A stretch of DNA of 64,000 nt from Aldehydirespirator sp965205155 (lineage in GTDB: Bacteria > Actinomycetota > Acidimicrobiia > Acidimicrobiales > Aldehydirespiratoraceae). The notes under the pieces were generated by a model. It saw only the letters and a program-made list of their open reading frames with translations, was not told the origin of the DNA and did no database searches. The stretch is taken from assembly GCA_965205155.1 (NCBI GenBank), contig OZ242033.1, positions 3,810,299 to 3,874,298 on the forward strand. The letters are read 5' to 3'. This document shows positions 16,041-25,108 of the stretch, in pieces (position 1 is the stretch's first letter; every line of letters starts with the position of its first letter). A program made the translations under genes and the position numbers.

Positions 16041-16113
16041 AGCTCCCTGTCAGAATCGAACTGACGACCTTCTCCTTACCATGGAGACGCTCTGCCGGCT
16101 GAGCTAAGGGAGC
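16041..16113 (-). tRNA. tRNA-Thr (GGT)
   Basis: The 73-base cloverleaf has acceptor GCTCCCT/AGGGAGC, D arm GCTCAGCCGGCAGAGC, anticodon stem TCTCC/GGAGA with loop ATGGTAA (anticodon GGT) and T arm GTCAGTTCGATTCTGAC. It is 28 bases upstream of tRNA-Met on the same strand, so the two are probably one transcript. CCA is not encoded. Confidence 0.94.
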
Positions 16114-16262
16114 AGTTCCGGCGCCGGGCGCCGGTCCGCCATGATGCCACACCGGCGGGTCTATCCCAACCGCTGGAGTCGGCCTGCGGAGAATCGCCGG
16201 CCCATTCCATTGAGCTTCATGTTGCACCGTGATATACAGACGCTATCATGTGATCGAGGAGT

Positions 16263-16312
16263 GGGGTGGCCCCCGTTGGCCGAGTCCGGTTGAAGTTCAC
16301 GGGGGCCATCCC
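16263..16312 (-). terminator. Inverted repeat downstream of serine hydrolase gene
   Basis: Arms 16263-16276 and 16299-16312 pair over 14 positions (GGGGTGGCCCCCGT with its complement, one G-T pair) around a 22-base loop. It lies 42 bases past the stop of the leftward hydrolase gene and ahead of tRNA-Thr. There is no T-run after it, so a terminator role is only plausible; the surrounding 240 bases contain no gene that I can see. Confidence 0.4.
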
Positions 16313-16353
16313 GCCCGCACTATACGGATCATATTGTGCATTTACACTATGTT

Positions 16354-17463
16354 CTATGGTCGTACACAGGCCAGAGCCTTGTTGGAGAGGGCCACTCGGC
16401 GACGGGCCGAGGCGAGATCGTTGCGGTCCAGGCCGCTGGTGAGATAGGCGAAGGAGAGCCCCGTGCGGGGGTCGGCCCAGGCAGCCTGCCCGCCCGCGCC
16501 GGAGTGGCCGAACGCTCCGGGCGACGCTCCGTGGGGGTGGCCGCGCATGGCGGCCTTGCCGTCGTCGCCGGCTAGCACGAAAGCGTGGGAGCGGCTGGCG
16601 GGCGTCCCAGTCCAGTCCCGGTGGTTCTGGCGCACCACCATGGCGTCGTCGCGAACCTCGGGGCGCAGGAAGCCTCCCGCGTTGTGCAGCACCGCCTGGT
16701 ACCACATAGCCATGTCGGCGGCCCGGGCGATGCCTCCCCCTCCGGGCACTCCCGCGGCCCGTATCCAGGGCTGGTTGAACACCACCAACATCTCCTCGCC
16801 CACCCCGAAGTCGGGCATCTCGTCCAAGCCCAGCGCGGCCAGCTCCTCGGCGGTGGGCACGGTGCCCACGCCCTCCACGTCCGCGACGCCGGCCTGGTCC
16901 TCGACGCCTATGCCCAGCCACCTGGAGCAACCGGCCGGCTCCATCACTCGCTCGGTGATCACGTCGGCGTATGGGCGACGGGTCACCTCAGTGATGATGT
17001 CGGCCAATACCCAGTGCGCGGAGAGCGGGTGGTACTCGTACCGGGTGCCGGGCGCCCAGTCGGTGTGCCACGTGGCGTAGGCAGCCAGGCGGGCGGCGCG
17101 ATCGGTGACCTCGGCGCGGTGCACCGGCGCGTACGGGAAGCCGCCCACGTGGAGCATCACCTGCGACACGGTGATGGCGTCCTTGCCGTTGGCCATGAAC
17201 GACTCCAGCACGTCGCTCACCGGCGCGGCGATGTCGAAGAGTCCCTCGGCAGCCAGTTGCATCGCGGTGAGGGCCACCGACGGCTTGACCGCCGAGTACG
17301 TATGGAATCGAGTGCCCGGGGTGCAGTCACCCAGAGCCTCCGACACCACGATCTCGCCCTCGAGGCCCAGAGCGAGCTGCGCCGCGGGCAGCAGGCCGGA
17401 GTCCACATCGCGCCGCGCCCGCTCAACGAGCGCGCCGACCGCAGAGTTGTCGAGTTCGGGCAT
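16354..17463 (-). CDS. Beta-lactamase-family serine hydrolase
   Basis: Predicted class C beta-lactamase/esterase-fold enzyme, 369 residues. The SxxK motif is S57-A-V-K60 (HTYSAVKPSVALTAMQL), the segment TRYEYHPLSAHWVLADIITEVTRRP supplies the catalytic tyrosine, and FGHSGAGGQAAWADP near the C terminus takes the place of the KTG triad. There is no signal peptide, so it is probably cytoplasmic and more likely an esterase or amidase than a resistance enzyme. It lies 36 bases after the acyl-CoA synthetase gene on the same strand, which suggests a role in the same acyl-group metabolism. Confidence 0.82.
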   Translation of the reverse strand: MPELDNSAVGALVERARRDVDSGLLPAAQLALGLEGEIVVSEALGDCTPGTRFHTYSAVKPSVALTAMQLAAEGLFDIAAPVSDVLESFMANGKDAITVSQVMLHVGGFPYAPVHRAEVTDRAARLAAYATWHTDWAPGTRYEYHPLSAHWVLADIITEVTRRPYADVITERVMEPAGCSRWLGIGVEDQAGVADVEGVGTVPTAEELAALGLDEMPDFGVGEEMLVVFNQPWIRAAGVPGGGGIARAADMAMWYQAVLHNAGGFLRPEVRDDAMVVRQNHRDWTGTPASRSHAFVLAGDDGKAAMRGHPHGASPGAFGHSGAGGQAAWADPRTGLSFAYLTSGLDRNDLASARRRVALSNKALACVRP

Positions 17464-17499
17464 CGCTCGATGCTACGAGCGCGGCAGCCTGGCCGAGCG

Positions 17500-19035
17500 C
17501 TAGTTGACGGCCTTGGTCATGCCCTCCCAGTAGGGGGCGCGCAGCTTGAACTTCTGGAGCTTGCCGGTGGCGGTGCGGGCCAACTCGTCGCGCATCTCCA
17601 CCGAGGTGGGGCACTTGTAGTGGGCGATCCGCTCCCGGCAGTGGGCGATCAATTCCTCACCGGTGGCCTCCGCGCCCGGGGCCAGCACCACCAGGGCCTT
17701 GACGGTCTCGCCCCACTTCTCGTGGGGCACCCCGATCACCGCCACCTCGGCCACGGCCGGGTGCGAGAACAGGGCGTCCTCCACCTCGATGGACGACACG
17801 TTCTCGCCCCCGGAGATGATCACGTCCTTCTTGCGGTCGGTGATCATGTAGTGGCCGTCGTCGTCGAGGTACCCGCCGTCGCCGGTATGGAACCAGCCGT
17901 CGCGAATGGCGTCGGCGGTGGCGTCGGGCTGCTCCCAGTACCCCTCCAGCACATGGTTGCAGCGGGCCAGGAACTCGCCGGAGTCGCTCACTCGCATGCT
18001 CACGCCCAGCGCGGGCACGCCTTGGCGCGACAGCTTCCGGGCCCGCTCCCCCGGCGAGAGGTCGTCCCACTCGGACCGGCTGCGGTTGATGGTCAGCACA
18101 GGGGCGGTCTCGGTGAGGCCGTAGAGCTGGATGAACTCCCAGCCCAGATCGGTCTCGACCCGCTCGATAGTGCGGGTGGGCGGGGGCGCGCCGGCCACCA
18201 CCATGCGGGTGCGGCCCGCACCGGGGATGGGGCCGTCCCAGGTGGCGGCCGCGTCGAGGATGGCGGCCACCACCGCCGGCGCGCCGCACAGCAGCGTGAT
18301 GCCGTGGGCGTCCACGCGGCGCAGGATCTCGGCCCCGTCCACCTTGCGCAGCACCACCTGCTTGGCGCCCATGCCGACCAGCACGTAGGGCATCCCCCAG
18401 CCGTTGCAGTGGAACATGGGCAGGGTGTGCAGGTAGTTGTCGCGGTCGGTGACGGAGGTGTGCAGGCCGAACACGGCCGAGTTGATCCACAGGCTCCGGT
18501 GGGTCTGCTCCACCCCCTTGGGCCGGGCGGTGGTGCCCGACGTGTAGTTGATGACCGCGGTCTCGTCCTCATTCGGCGCCCACGGCTGCGGGGTCTCGCC
18601 GAACCGGAACAGGGCCCCGTCCGATTCGTCACCGAGCACGAACTTGTGGCGACACTTCACCGGGCCGAGGATGTCGGCCAGCTCGGGATCGACGAGCAGC
18701 ACGTCGGCGCCGCAGTGTTCCACTATGTAGGTCACCTCGTCGAGGCTGAGCCGGAAGTTGATGGGCACGAAGATGCGTCCGTTGCCGCTGACGCCCCAGA
18801 AGCAGGTGAGCAGGCGCCCGGCGTTGTGGGACACCATGGCCACCCGGCCTCCCATCGGAACCCCGAGAGCGTCGAGACCTGCTCCGATGGCGTCGACCAG
18901 CTCGCCCATGCGCGAGAAGGTGACCTCGCCCATGGAGGGCGCGGGCTGGTCGGGCTCGTCGACGAAGGCGACCCGGTCGGGATACACGGCCAGGGCCCGG
19001 TCGACGTGATCACGGACTGTAAGCGGAACCTTCAT
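17500..19035 (-). CDS. AMP-dependent acyl-CoA synthetase/ligase
   Basis: Adenylate-forming enzyme that activates a carboxylic acid to its CoA thioester, 511 residues. The P-loop YTSGTTARPKGVEQTH, the A5 motif QLYGLTETAP, the A7/A8 block GWFHTGDGGYLDDDGHYMITDRKKDVIISGGENVSSIEVE and the catalytic lysine in RTATGKLQKFKLR are all present. It resembles medium/long-chain fatty acid or aromatic acid CoA ligases; the substrate cannot be read from sequence. It is probably in one operon with the serine hydrolase downstream, and divergent from the fused branched-chain transporter genes (86 bases apart). Confidence 0.9.
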   Translation of the reverse strand: MKVPLTVRDHVDRALAVYPDRVAFVDEPDQPAPSMGEVTFSRMGELVDAIGAGLDALGVPMGGRVAMVSHNAGRLLTCFWGVSGNGRIFVPINFRLSLDEVTYIVEHCGADVLLVDPELADILGPVKCRHKFVLGDESDGALFRFGETPQPWAPNEDETAVINYTSGTTARPKGVEQTHRSLWINSAVFGLHTSVTDRDNYLHTLPMFHCNGWGMPYVLVGMGAKQVVLRKVDGAEILRRVDAHGITLLCGAPAVVAAILDAAATWDGPIPGAGRTRMVVAGAPPPTRTIERVETDLGWEFIQLYGLTETAPVLTINRSRSEWDDLSPGERARKLSRQGVPALGVSMRVSDSGEFLARCNHVLEGYWEQPDATADAIRDGWFHTGDGGYLDDDGHYMITDRKKDVIISGGENVSSIEVEDALFSHPAVAEVAVIGVPHEKWGETVKALVVLAPGAEATGEELIAHCRERIAHYKCPTSVEMRDELARTATGKLQKFKLRAPYWEGMTKAVN

Positions 19036-19121
19036 CGCGCCATGATGGCAGGATCAGCGGGCACCGCGCACCCCGGACGTGAGATAGTCGCCGACGGCAC
19101 GAGCAAGCAGACTGAGTCTCG

Positions 19122-21299
19122 GTGATGCGACGAGCAGCGTTGATATTGGGGATCGCCCTGATCGCCCTACTGCCAGTGGTGGCGGCTTGCAGTAGCGGAA
19201 CCAGTGAATCGGCTGACCCGCGCTCGGCACCGGCGGTCTCGGGCGAGTTCGCCGGGACGATCCGGCTGGGGGCGGCGCTGAGCGAGACCGGCAAGTACTC
19301 CGTCGAGGGCAAGGACTCCCGGCAGGGCTACGACACCTGGCTGACGTGGGTGAACACCGAGTACGGCGGCATCCGGGTCGGCGATGAGCGCTACCGGGCC
19401 GAGATCGTGTACTACGACGACGAGTCCGACGCCGACACCGCCGGCAACCTCACCCAGAGGCTCATCGACGACGACCGGGTCGACTTCCTGCTGGGCCCGT
19501 ACTCGAGCGGCCTCACCACCGGCACCAGCGCCATCGCCGAAGCCAACAACGTGCTGATGGTGGAGGGCAACGGCACCTCCGACACCATGTTCGAGAGGGG
19601 ATTCCAGAACCTGTTCCTGGTGGCCACCATCGCCAGCGACTACACCCGCTCCGGCATCGAGGCCCTCGCCGCCCGCGGCGCCCGAACCGCGGTGATCGCC
19701 CACGAGGACACCTCGTTCGCCACCGCGGTGGCCGGCGGCGCAGCCCGCCACCTGGAAGCCAACGGCATCGAGGTCCTGGCGGTCGAGACCTACCCCAAGG
19801 ACATCCAGGACGTGTCGGCCATCATGACGAAGTTCCGCGACCTGGATCCCGATCTCTTTGTCGGGGGAGGCCACTACAACGACGCGGTCCTGTTCGTGAA
19901 CTCTGCCAAGGAACTCGGCTTCGAGCCCGGCGGCATGCTGATCACAGTCGGTCCCTCCAACCCCAAGCTCGTGGAGGAGTTGGGCCGCGACGTCGACGGC
20001 GTGCTCGGACCCACCCAGTGGGAGCCGTCGATGGCCTACCGGGGTCTCTACTTCGGCAGCGCCGCCGACTACGCCGGCTACTACGAGAGCCTCTGGGGCG
20101 AGCCGCCCGTGTACCAGGCGGCCAGCGCCACCGCCGCCGCGCTCGCTCTGCACCTGGCCATCGAGGCCGCCGGATCGACCGACACCGACGCGGTGCGGGC
20201 CGCGCTGCGGGAGTTGTCGGCGGACACCTTCTACGGCCCCATCAGCTTCGACGAGCGCGGCGTCAACACCAGCAAGCCGATGGGCATGATCCAGGTGCTC
20301 GACGGTGACATCGCGGTGGTGGCCCCCGACGACGCGGCCGTGGCCCAGCTCGAGTACCCCCTGGGCGACGGCGGGGCGGAGCGGGGTGGTTCTGGATCGT
20401 CGGGCTTGGGCCAGCTCCCCCAGGCCCTCGTCAACGGCATCGCCCTGGGCGGCATGTACGCAGTACTGGTCCTGGGCTTCTCAGTGATCTGGGGCGTGAT
20501 GGGCGTCATCAACTTCGCCCACGGCGAGTTCGTGATGGTGGGCGCCTACCTGGCGTGGCTGGCCAACGACCTCTGGGGCGTCGATCCGTTCCTGTCGGTG
20601 CCCGCGGTGTTCCTGGTGATGATGGCATTCGGGTACGGCGTCCAGCGGCTGCTGGTGGACCGCGTCATCGACCGCCCCCATCTGGTGTCGCTCCTAGTGA
20701 TGTTCGGTCTGGCCATCATCCTTCAGAACGCCATGAAGCTGATCTTCTCGGCCGACTTCCGCCGGGCCGACACCGCGCTCGACGGGAGCTGGCGGGTCAC
20801 CGACTCGCTGACCGTGCCCGTCACCAAGTTCTGGATCCTGATAGTCGCGCTGGGCGTGCTCGGCAGCCTGAGCGTCCTGCTGTCCCGCACCCGGCTGGGG
20901 AAGGGAATACGGGCCGCGGCCCAGAACCGGGAGGCGGCCCGCATCGTGGGCATCGACGTCTCCAAGGTGTACGTGATCGTCTTCGCGCTCTGCATCGGCA
21001 TCACGGGCGCGGCGGGTGCGCTGGTCAGCCCGGTGCTGGCCGTCCAGCCCTTCCAAGGACCCCCGCTGACGTTGAAGGCCTTCGCCATCACGGCCATGGC
21101 CGGCCTCGGGTCGATACGGGGAGCGCTGGGCGGGGCGATGGTGCTGGGCCTCGTCGAGGCGGGGCTGGCCGTCTACGTCGAGGGCGTGGGCACCAATCTG
21201 GCCGTGGTGGCGTCGTTCGTCATCCTGGTGGCCGCTCTGGTACTGCGACCCCAGGGCCTCTTCGGCGGCCTGCGACCCGTGGACGCGACGGCGACATGA
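19122..21299 (+). CDS. Fused LivK-LivH: binding lipoprotein + permease of a branched-chain amino-acid-type ABC importer
   Basis: A 725-residue fusion. Residues 1-23 are a lipoprotein signal (lipobox VVAAC, C23). Residues about 42-415 are a type-I periplasmic binding fold of the LivK class (IRLGAALSETGKYSVEGKDSRQGYD, LLGPYSSG, VYQAASATAAALALHLAIEAAG). After a Gly/Ser-rich linker (GGAERGGSGSSG, about 415-427) comes a complete LivH permease (QALVNGIALGGMYAVLVLGFSVIWGVMGVINFAHGEF to RPQGLFGG) with about eight membrane segments. Normally these are two proteins. GTG at 19122 or the following ATG at 19125 can start it. Its stop overlaps the next gene by 4 bases. Cargo may be amino acids, amides or urea; it is not fixed by sequence. 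Confidence 0.92.
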   Translation: MMRRAALILGIALIALLPVVAACSSGTSESADPRSAPAVSGEFAGTIRLGAALSETGKYSVEGKDSRQGYDTWLTWVNTEYGGIRVGDERYRAEIVYYDDESDADTAGNLTQRLIDDDRVDFLLGPYSSGLTTGTSAIAEANNVLMVEGNGTSDTMFERGFQNLFLVATIASDYTRSGIEALAARGARTAVIAHEDTSFATAVAGGAARHLEANGIEVLAVETYPKDIQDVSAIMTKFRDLDPDLFVGGGHYNDAVLFVNSAKELGFEPGGMLITVGPSNPKLVEELGRDVDGVLGPTQWEPSMAYRGLYFGSAADYAGYYESLWGEPPVYQAASATAAALALHLAIEAAGSTDTDAVRAALRELSADTFYGPISFDERGVNTSKPMGMIQVLDGDIAVVAPDDAAVAQLEYPLGDGGAERGGSGSSGLGQLPQALVNGIALGGMYAVLVLGFSVIWGVMGVINFAHGEFVMVGAYLAWLANDLWGVDPFLSVPAVFLVMMAFGYGVQRLLVDRVIDRPHLVSLLVMFGLAIILQNAMKLIFSADFRRADTALDGSWRVTDSLTVPVTKFWILIVALGVLGSLSVLLSRTRLGKGIRAAAQNREAARIVGIDVSKVYVIVFALCIGITGAAGALVSPVLAVQPFQGPPLTLKAFAITAMAGLGSIRGALGGAMVLGLVEAGLAVYVEGVGTNLAVVASFVILVAALVLRPQGLFGGLRPVDATAT

Positions 21300-23314
21300 G
21301 CCCTTCCCCACCCGACGGGCGCGACGGCGGCATGAGCGCCCTCAGGAAGTGGCTTGCCAGTGGCCGGGGGCTGGCTGCGGCCCGGGTGGTGGCGGCGGTC
21401 GTGCTGGCCTGGCTGATCGTGCTGCCCCTCGTGGGCGCCACCGATTCGACGATGTTCACCATGACGCTGATGTTCACCAGCGTGGCGGTGGCCATTAACT
21501 GGAACCTGACCGGGGGCTTCACCGGCTACGTCGACTTCGGCCACGCAGTGTGGTTCGGCCTCGGCGCCTACGTGACCGCGATCCTGATGTCGCTGCAGGC
21601 CAACAGCCTGGGCATCGGTTGGCAGCCGGTCCCCGCCATCGTCGTCGGGGCGGTCGTGGCCGGAGTGCTCGCCGGTCTGATCGGCCGGGCCACGATGCGA
21701 CTGCGGGGCCCGTACTTCTCCATCGCCATGCTGGGCACGTTCGTGGCCGTCCGCGAGATCGTGCGCACGTGGGGCGGCCTGACCGGCGGGGGCGTCGGCC
21801 TGACCCTGCCCCCCTACCTGAACCGGCAGCTGTTCTATTACTTGGAGCTCGCGCTGGTGGTGGGGTTGATCGCGCTGACCTGGTGGCTGCGGCGCACCCG
21901 CTTCGGCGCCGCGCTGGTGGCCATTCGCGAGGACGAGCTGGGAGCGGGGATGCGGGGAATCTCGACCACCCGCCTCAAGGTGGCCGTCTTCAGCTTCGCG
22001 GGCGCCTCCACAGGTCTGTTCGGGGGGCTCTGGGCGTACCAGAACACGTTCGTCGACCCCGACATCGCCTTCACCGAGGTGCGGACCATCGACGCCATCA
22101 TGGGAACGCTGCTCGGGGGCCTGGGAACGGTGGCCGGGCCGGTAGTGGGCTCGGTGGGGCTCTACTGGCTGCGCGAGGTGCTGTGGGCCAACCTGCTCGA
22201 CTACCACCTGGTCGCGCAGGGTGTGCTGCTCATCCTGATCGTGCTGCTGATGCCCCGCGGCATCGTCGGCACATTCGACCGCCGGGGCACGTCGCTGCTG
22301 AGACTCTGGCGTCGCGCTCCCGCAAGCGCACAAGCTGCCACCGACGAGCACACCCCCGACCCCGACACAGCCGACCGGGGCTCTCCCGTCCGGGGCATGG
22401 CCGGCAGTGGCGCCGAGGATCCCGACCCCGGGGCCGGACGGATCCCGAAGCGCACCGACCAGCCGATCGGGGTGCTGGAGGGCCGCGGGATCACCAAGCG
22501 TTTCGGCGGACTCACCGCCGTCAACGGAGTCGATATCAGGGTCTCGCAGGGCGAGATGGTCGGGCTGATCGGCCCCAACGGCAGCGGCAAGACCACGCTG
22601 TTCGACTGCCTGAGCCGGGTGCTGCGCATCGATGGGGGCGCCATCCGCCTCGACGGCGCCGACATCTCCGGGCTGCCGCCCCATCGGGTGGCCCGCCTGG
22701 GAGTGTCGCGCACGTTCCAGATCATCCGGGTCTACCGCGACCTAACGGTTCGCGAGAACATGGAGCTGAGCGTCCAGTGGGGGCGGATCGGAGTGCGGGG
22801 CCTGTTCGGGCGCACCGACGCCGCCACCCGTCGCAAGGCCGACCAGCTCATGGAGTTCCTGCTGCTGGCACCGCTGCGGGACGACCGGGCGGGCACCCTG
22901 TCGGGCGGCCAGCGCCGGCTGCTGGAGATCGGCATGGCGCTCATGAGCGATCCGAGGCTGGTCTTGCTCGACGAGGCCACCGCCGGCGTGAACCCGACCC
23001 TCGTCGAGGACATCAAGGACCGGCTGAGAGCGGTGAACTCCGAGCGGGGGGTCGCCTTCCTGCTGGTCGAGCACAACGTCCAGTTCGTCGCCGACCTCTG
23101 CGAGCGGGTGGTGGTGCTCGACGCCGGTAGCAAGCTCGCGGAGGGCACTCCTTCCCAGGTGATGGACGACCCGGCCGTGATCGAGGCCTACTTCGGCGCT
23201 GGGACCGAGGCTGGAGACACCACCGGCACCGGCAACGACCCCGCAGCCGGAACCGGAACCGGCGGCACCGGCAGCCGGCCCGAGCCCGGAGCCGGAGCGG
23301 GGAGCCGGCCATGA
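21296..23314 (+). CDS. Fused LivM-LivG: permease + ATPase of the same ABC importer
   Basis: A 672-residue fusion starting at ATG 21296 within the 4-base overlap ATGA. Residues about 20-335 are a LivM permease (NWNLTGGFTGYVDFGHAVWFGLGAYVTAILMSLQ to LLMPRGIVGTF). An acidic/proline-rich linker (about 345-390) leads to a LivG ATPase with Walker A GPNGSGKTT, signature LSGGQRRLLEIG, Walker B LVLLDEAT and switch LVEHN. A Gly/Thr/Pro-rich tail of about 35 residues follows. The first 14 codons contain an in-frame near-duplicate of the start region (21285-21301 and 21321-21337), so ATG 21332 is a possible second start. Confidence 0.93.
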   Translation: MSPSPPDGRDGGMSALRKWLASGRGLAAARVVAAVVLAWLIVLPLVGATDSTMFTMTLMFTSVAVAINWNLTGGFTGYVDFGHAVWFGLGAYVTAILMSLQANSLGIGWQPVPAIVVGAVVAGVLAGLIGRATMRLRGPYFSIAMLGTFVAVREIVRTWGGLTGGGVGLTLPPYLNRQLFYYLELALVVGLIALTWWLRRTRFGAALVAIREDELGAGMRGISTTRLKVAVFSFAGASTGLFGGLWAYQNTFVDPDIAFTEVRTIDAIMGTLLGGLGTVAGPVVGSVGLYWLREVLWANLLDYHLVAQGVLLILIVLLMPRGIVGTFDRRGTSLLRLWRRAPASAQAATDEHTPDPDTADRGSPVRGMAGSGAEDPDPGAGRIPKRTDQPIGVLEGRGITKRFGGLTAVNGVDIRVSQGEMVGLIGPNGSGKTTLFDCLSRVLRIDGGAIRLDGADISGLPPHRVARLGVSRTFQIIRVYRDLTVRENMELSVQWGRIGVRGLFGRTDAATRRKADQLMEFLLLAPLRDDRAGTLSGGQRRLLEIGMALMSDPRLVLLDEATAGVNPTLVEDIKDRLRAVNSERGVAFLLVEHNVQFVADLCERVVVLDAGSKLAEGTPSQVMDDPAVIEAYFGAGTEAGDTTGTGNDPAAGTGTGGTGSRPEPGAGAGSRP

Positions 23315-24054
23315 ACGGCGTCCCGGCTTCTGATCCACTCCTGGAGCTGCAGGCGGTGGCTGCCGGTTACGTGCCGGGCCACGACATCATCCGCGGCATC
23401 GATCTCAGCGTGCATGCCGGCGAGATCGTGTGCGTGATCGGTCCCAACGGCGCAGGCAAGTCGACGGTGTTCAAGGCCGTCTACGGGCTGGTGCCGGTGC
23501 GGGCCGGTCGGGTGCTCTGCGACGGTGCCGACATCACCAACATCAACCCGTCCGACGCCCTGGCTACGGCCGGGATCGCCATCGTGCCCCAGCTCCGCAG
23601 CTCGTTCGCTCAGATGACCGTCTACGAGAACCTCGAACTCGGCATGTACCGCTGCACTGACAAGGCGCGGGTGCGGGAACGCATCGGCTTCGTGTGCGAC
23701 CTGTTCCCGAGGCTGGGCGCCCGGGCCCGCCAGGCGGCCGGGACGATGTCGGGAGGCGAGCAGCGGATGCTGGAGATCGGCCGCGCCCTCATGTGGGAGC
23801 CGCGCCTGGTGCTGATGGACGAGCCGTCGGCCGGGTTGTCCCCCATCGTGACCGCCGAGGTGTTCGAGACGGTCCGGCGGCTCAACCGCGAGATCTCCTT
23901 GACCACCCTGATGATCGAGCAGAACGCCCGACAGGGCCTCGAGACCAGCCACCGCGGCTACGTGATCGAGCACGGGCTGATCACCCACCAGGGCAGCTCA
24001 GCCGATCTGCTGGCCGATCCGGACGTGCGGCGGGCGTTCCTCGGAGCCCGCTGA
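23311..24054 (+). CDS. LivF-type ABC transporter ATPase
   Basis: Second ATPase of the branched-chain-type importer, 247 residues, starting in an ATGA overlap with the LivM-LivG gene. Walker A is GPNGAGKST, the signature MSGGEQRMLEIGRAL, Walker B LVLMDEPSAGLSP and the switch IEQN. It should pair with the LivG half of the upstream fusion on the inner face of the membrane. With the two preceding fusions it makes a complete five-domain importer from three genes. It ends 6 bases before a pair of palindromic repeats. Confidence 0.93.
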   Translation: MNGVPASDPLLELQAVAAGYVPGHDIIRGIDLSVHAGEIVCVIGPNGAGKSTVFKAVYGLVPVRAGRVLCDGADITNINPSDALATAGIAIVPQLRSSFAQMTVYENLELGMYRCTDKARVRERIGFVCDLFPRLGARARQAAGTMSGGEQRMLEIGRALMWEPRLVLMDEPSAGLSPIVTAEVFETVRRLNREISLTTLMIEQNARQGLETSHRGYVIEHGLITHQGSSADLLADPDVRRAFLGAR

Positions 24055-24059
24055 ACCCG

Positions 24060-24175
24060 AATTGGCAGCAGAATGCACGCATACCGTGCGAAACGCTGCC
24101 AATTCCTGATCCTGGGCTCAGCGCCGACCGAATTGGCAGCAGAATGCACGCATACCGTGCGAAACGCTGCCAATT
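24060..24175. repeat. Two copies of a 45-bp palindromic element
   Basis: Copies at 24060-24104 and 24131-24175 are identical. Each has outer arms AATTGGCAGC/GCTGCCAATT and inner arms GCACG/CGTGC separated by a 5-base centre, so a transcript from either strand folds into a bulged double stem. They lie in the gap between two convergent genes (LivF and the vWA gene). A bidirectional terminator or a REP-like dispersed repeat would fit; no T-run follows. The 26 bases between copies are unique. Confidence 0.75.
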
Positions 24176-24185
24176 ACTGAGCGGG

Positions 24186-24977
24186 CTAGCCCTGCAGGAC
24201 GGTTGCGACTGCGTCGGGGATGGAGCGCGGACCCGCGATGGCCGCGAACCGGGCGCCGGCGGCCGCCGCGAAGGCCTCGGCGTCAGCCGCGTCGCCCGCG
24301 GGCGCGATCACGCACAGCTCGTCGAGGCGGCGGGCCGCGGCCAACGGATCGCCCCCGGCGGTGGCCCGGCAGTCCGAGAGCAGCACCGCCACACGGCGCC
24401 GGGCCGTGCACCGCTCCAGTTGGGCCCGGGCCGCGTCGAGCGCGGCCGCGAGGTCGGTGGTCCCGTAGCCGCGCAGCCGCAACACGTCATCCACCACGGC
24501 CGGCGCCGGGCGGTCCCGGTCGGCCGACTTGATGGCCACGACCTGGTCGCCGAAAGCCAGCGCCGACCACTGCTGGGGCGCTCGCAGGGCGCAGGCCGCG
24601 GCGGCCACCGCGGCCGCGGCCAGCCGCGGGCCGCCCATCGACCCCGACCGGTCCACAACGAGAGTGATCGCGGTGGCGGGACGCTGCCAGCGCTGCACCC
24701 ACAACTCGTCCAACGCCGCCGGGCGGCCCGCCGCTCTGGCGTCGAGCAGACCGTCGAGGCTGCGGTCGATGTCGATGTCGCCGCTGCAGAGATCGGCCCG
24801 TCCCGGCTCGAGGCGGCCCACCCCGCCCGCCGACGACGCCCCGGCCCGGGCCAGGTCGAGCGCGAGCCGTCCCGCCAGCCGCGCCGCCAGCGCCGCCATC
24901 CTGCGGTCGGCGGCGGCGGCCATGTCGGCCAGCAGGGCGAGGGTCTGGTCGGGGTCGACGGAGGCCTGCTCGGCCAC
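24186..24977 (-). CDS. von Willebrand factor A domain protein (chelatase/CoxE-like partner of MoxR)
   Basis: 263 residues from GTG 24977. The vWA fold is marked by the MIDAS motif DRSGSMGG, by GTTDLAAALDAAR and by LLSDC. It pairs with the MoxR AAA+ gene directly upstream; such pairs act as metal-insertion or complex-remodelling chaperones. The start is uncertain. The same frame is open and strongly coding-like (G/C third positions) for at least 45 codons further upstream, across the MoxR stop, but contains no ATG, GTG or TTG. Either a CTG (25010-25015) is used, or the two genes are joined by a frameshift, natural or from sequencing. Confidence 0.72.
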   Translation of the reverse strand: MAEQASVDPDQTLALLADMAAAADRRMAALAARLAGRLALDLARAGASSAGGVGRLEPGRADLCSGDIDIDRSLDGLLDARAAGRPAALDELWVQRWQRPATAITLVVDRSGSMGGPRLAAAAVAAAACALRAPQQWSALAFGDQVVAIKSADRDRPAPAVVDDVLRLRGYGTTDLAAALDAARAQLERCTARRRVAVLLSDCRATAGGDPLAAARRLDELCVIAPAGDAADAEAFAAAAGARFAAIAGPRSIPDAVATVLQG

Positions 24978-25108
24978 CTCGGCGGTGTCGAGGGTTCCGG
25001 TGGTGGGGCTCAGCAGCCTGAAGCCGGGCTGGCCCTCGTAGTGGCCGCGGGGGGTGGCGCGAACCCGCTCGGCGTCGAGCGCCTCGCGGGCCCTGAACCC
25101 TTCGAGGA

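Noticed and set aside
24060..24175. Integron attC sites
   Set aside because: The arms lack the RYYYAAC/GTTRRRY core sites and both copies are the same sequence; a REP-like or terminator element fits better.
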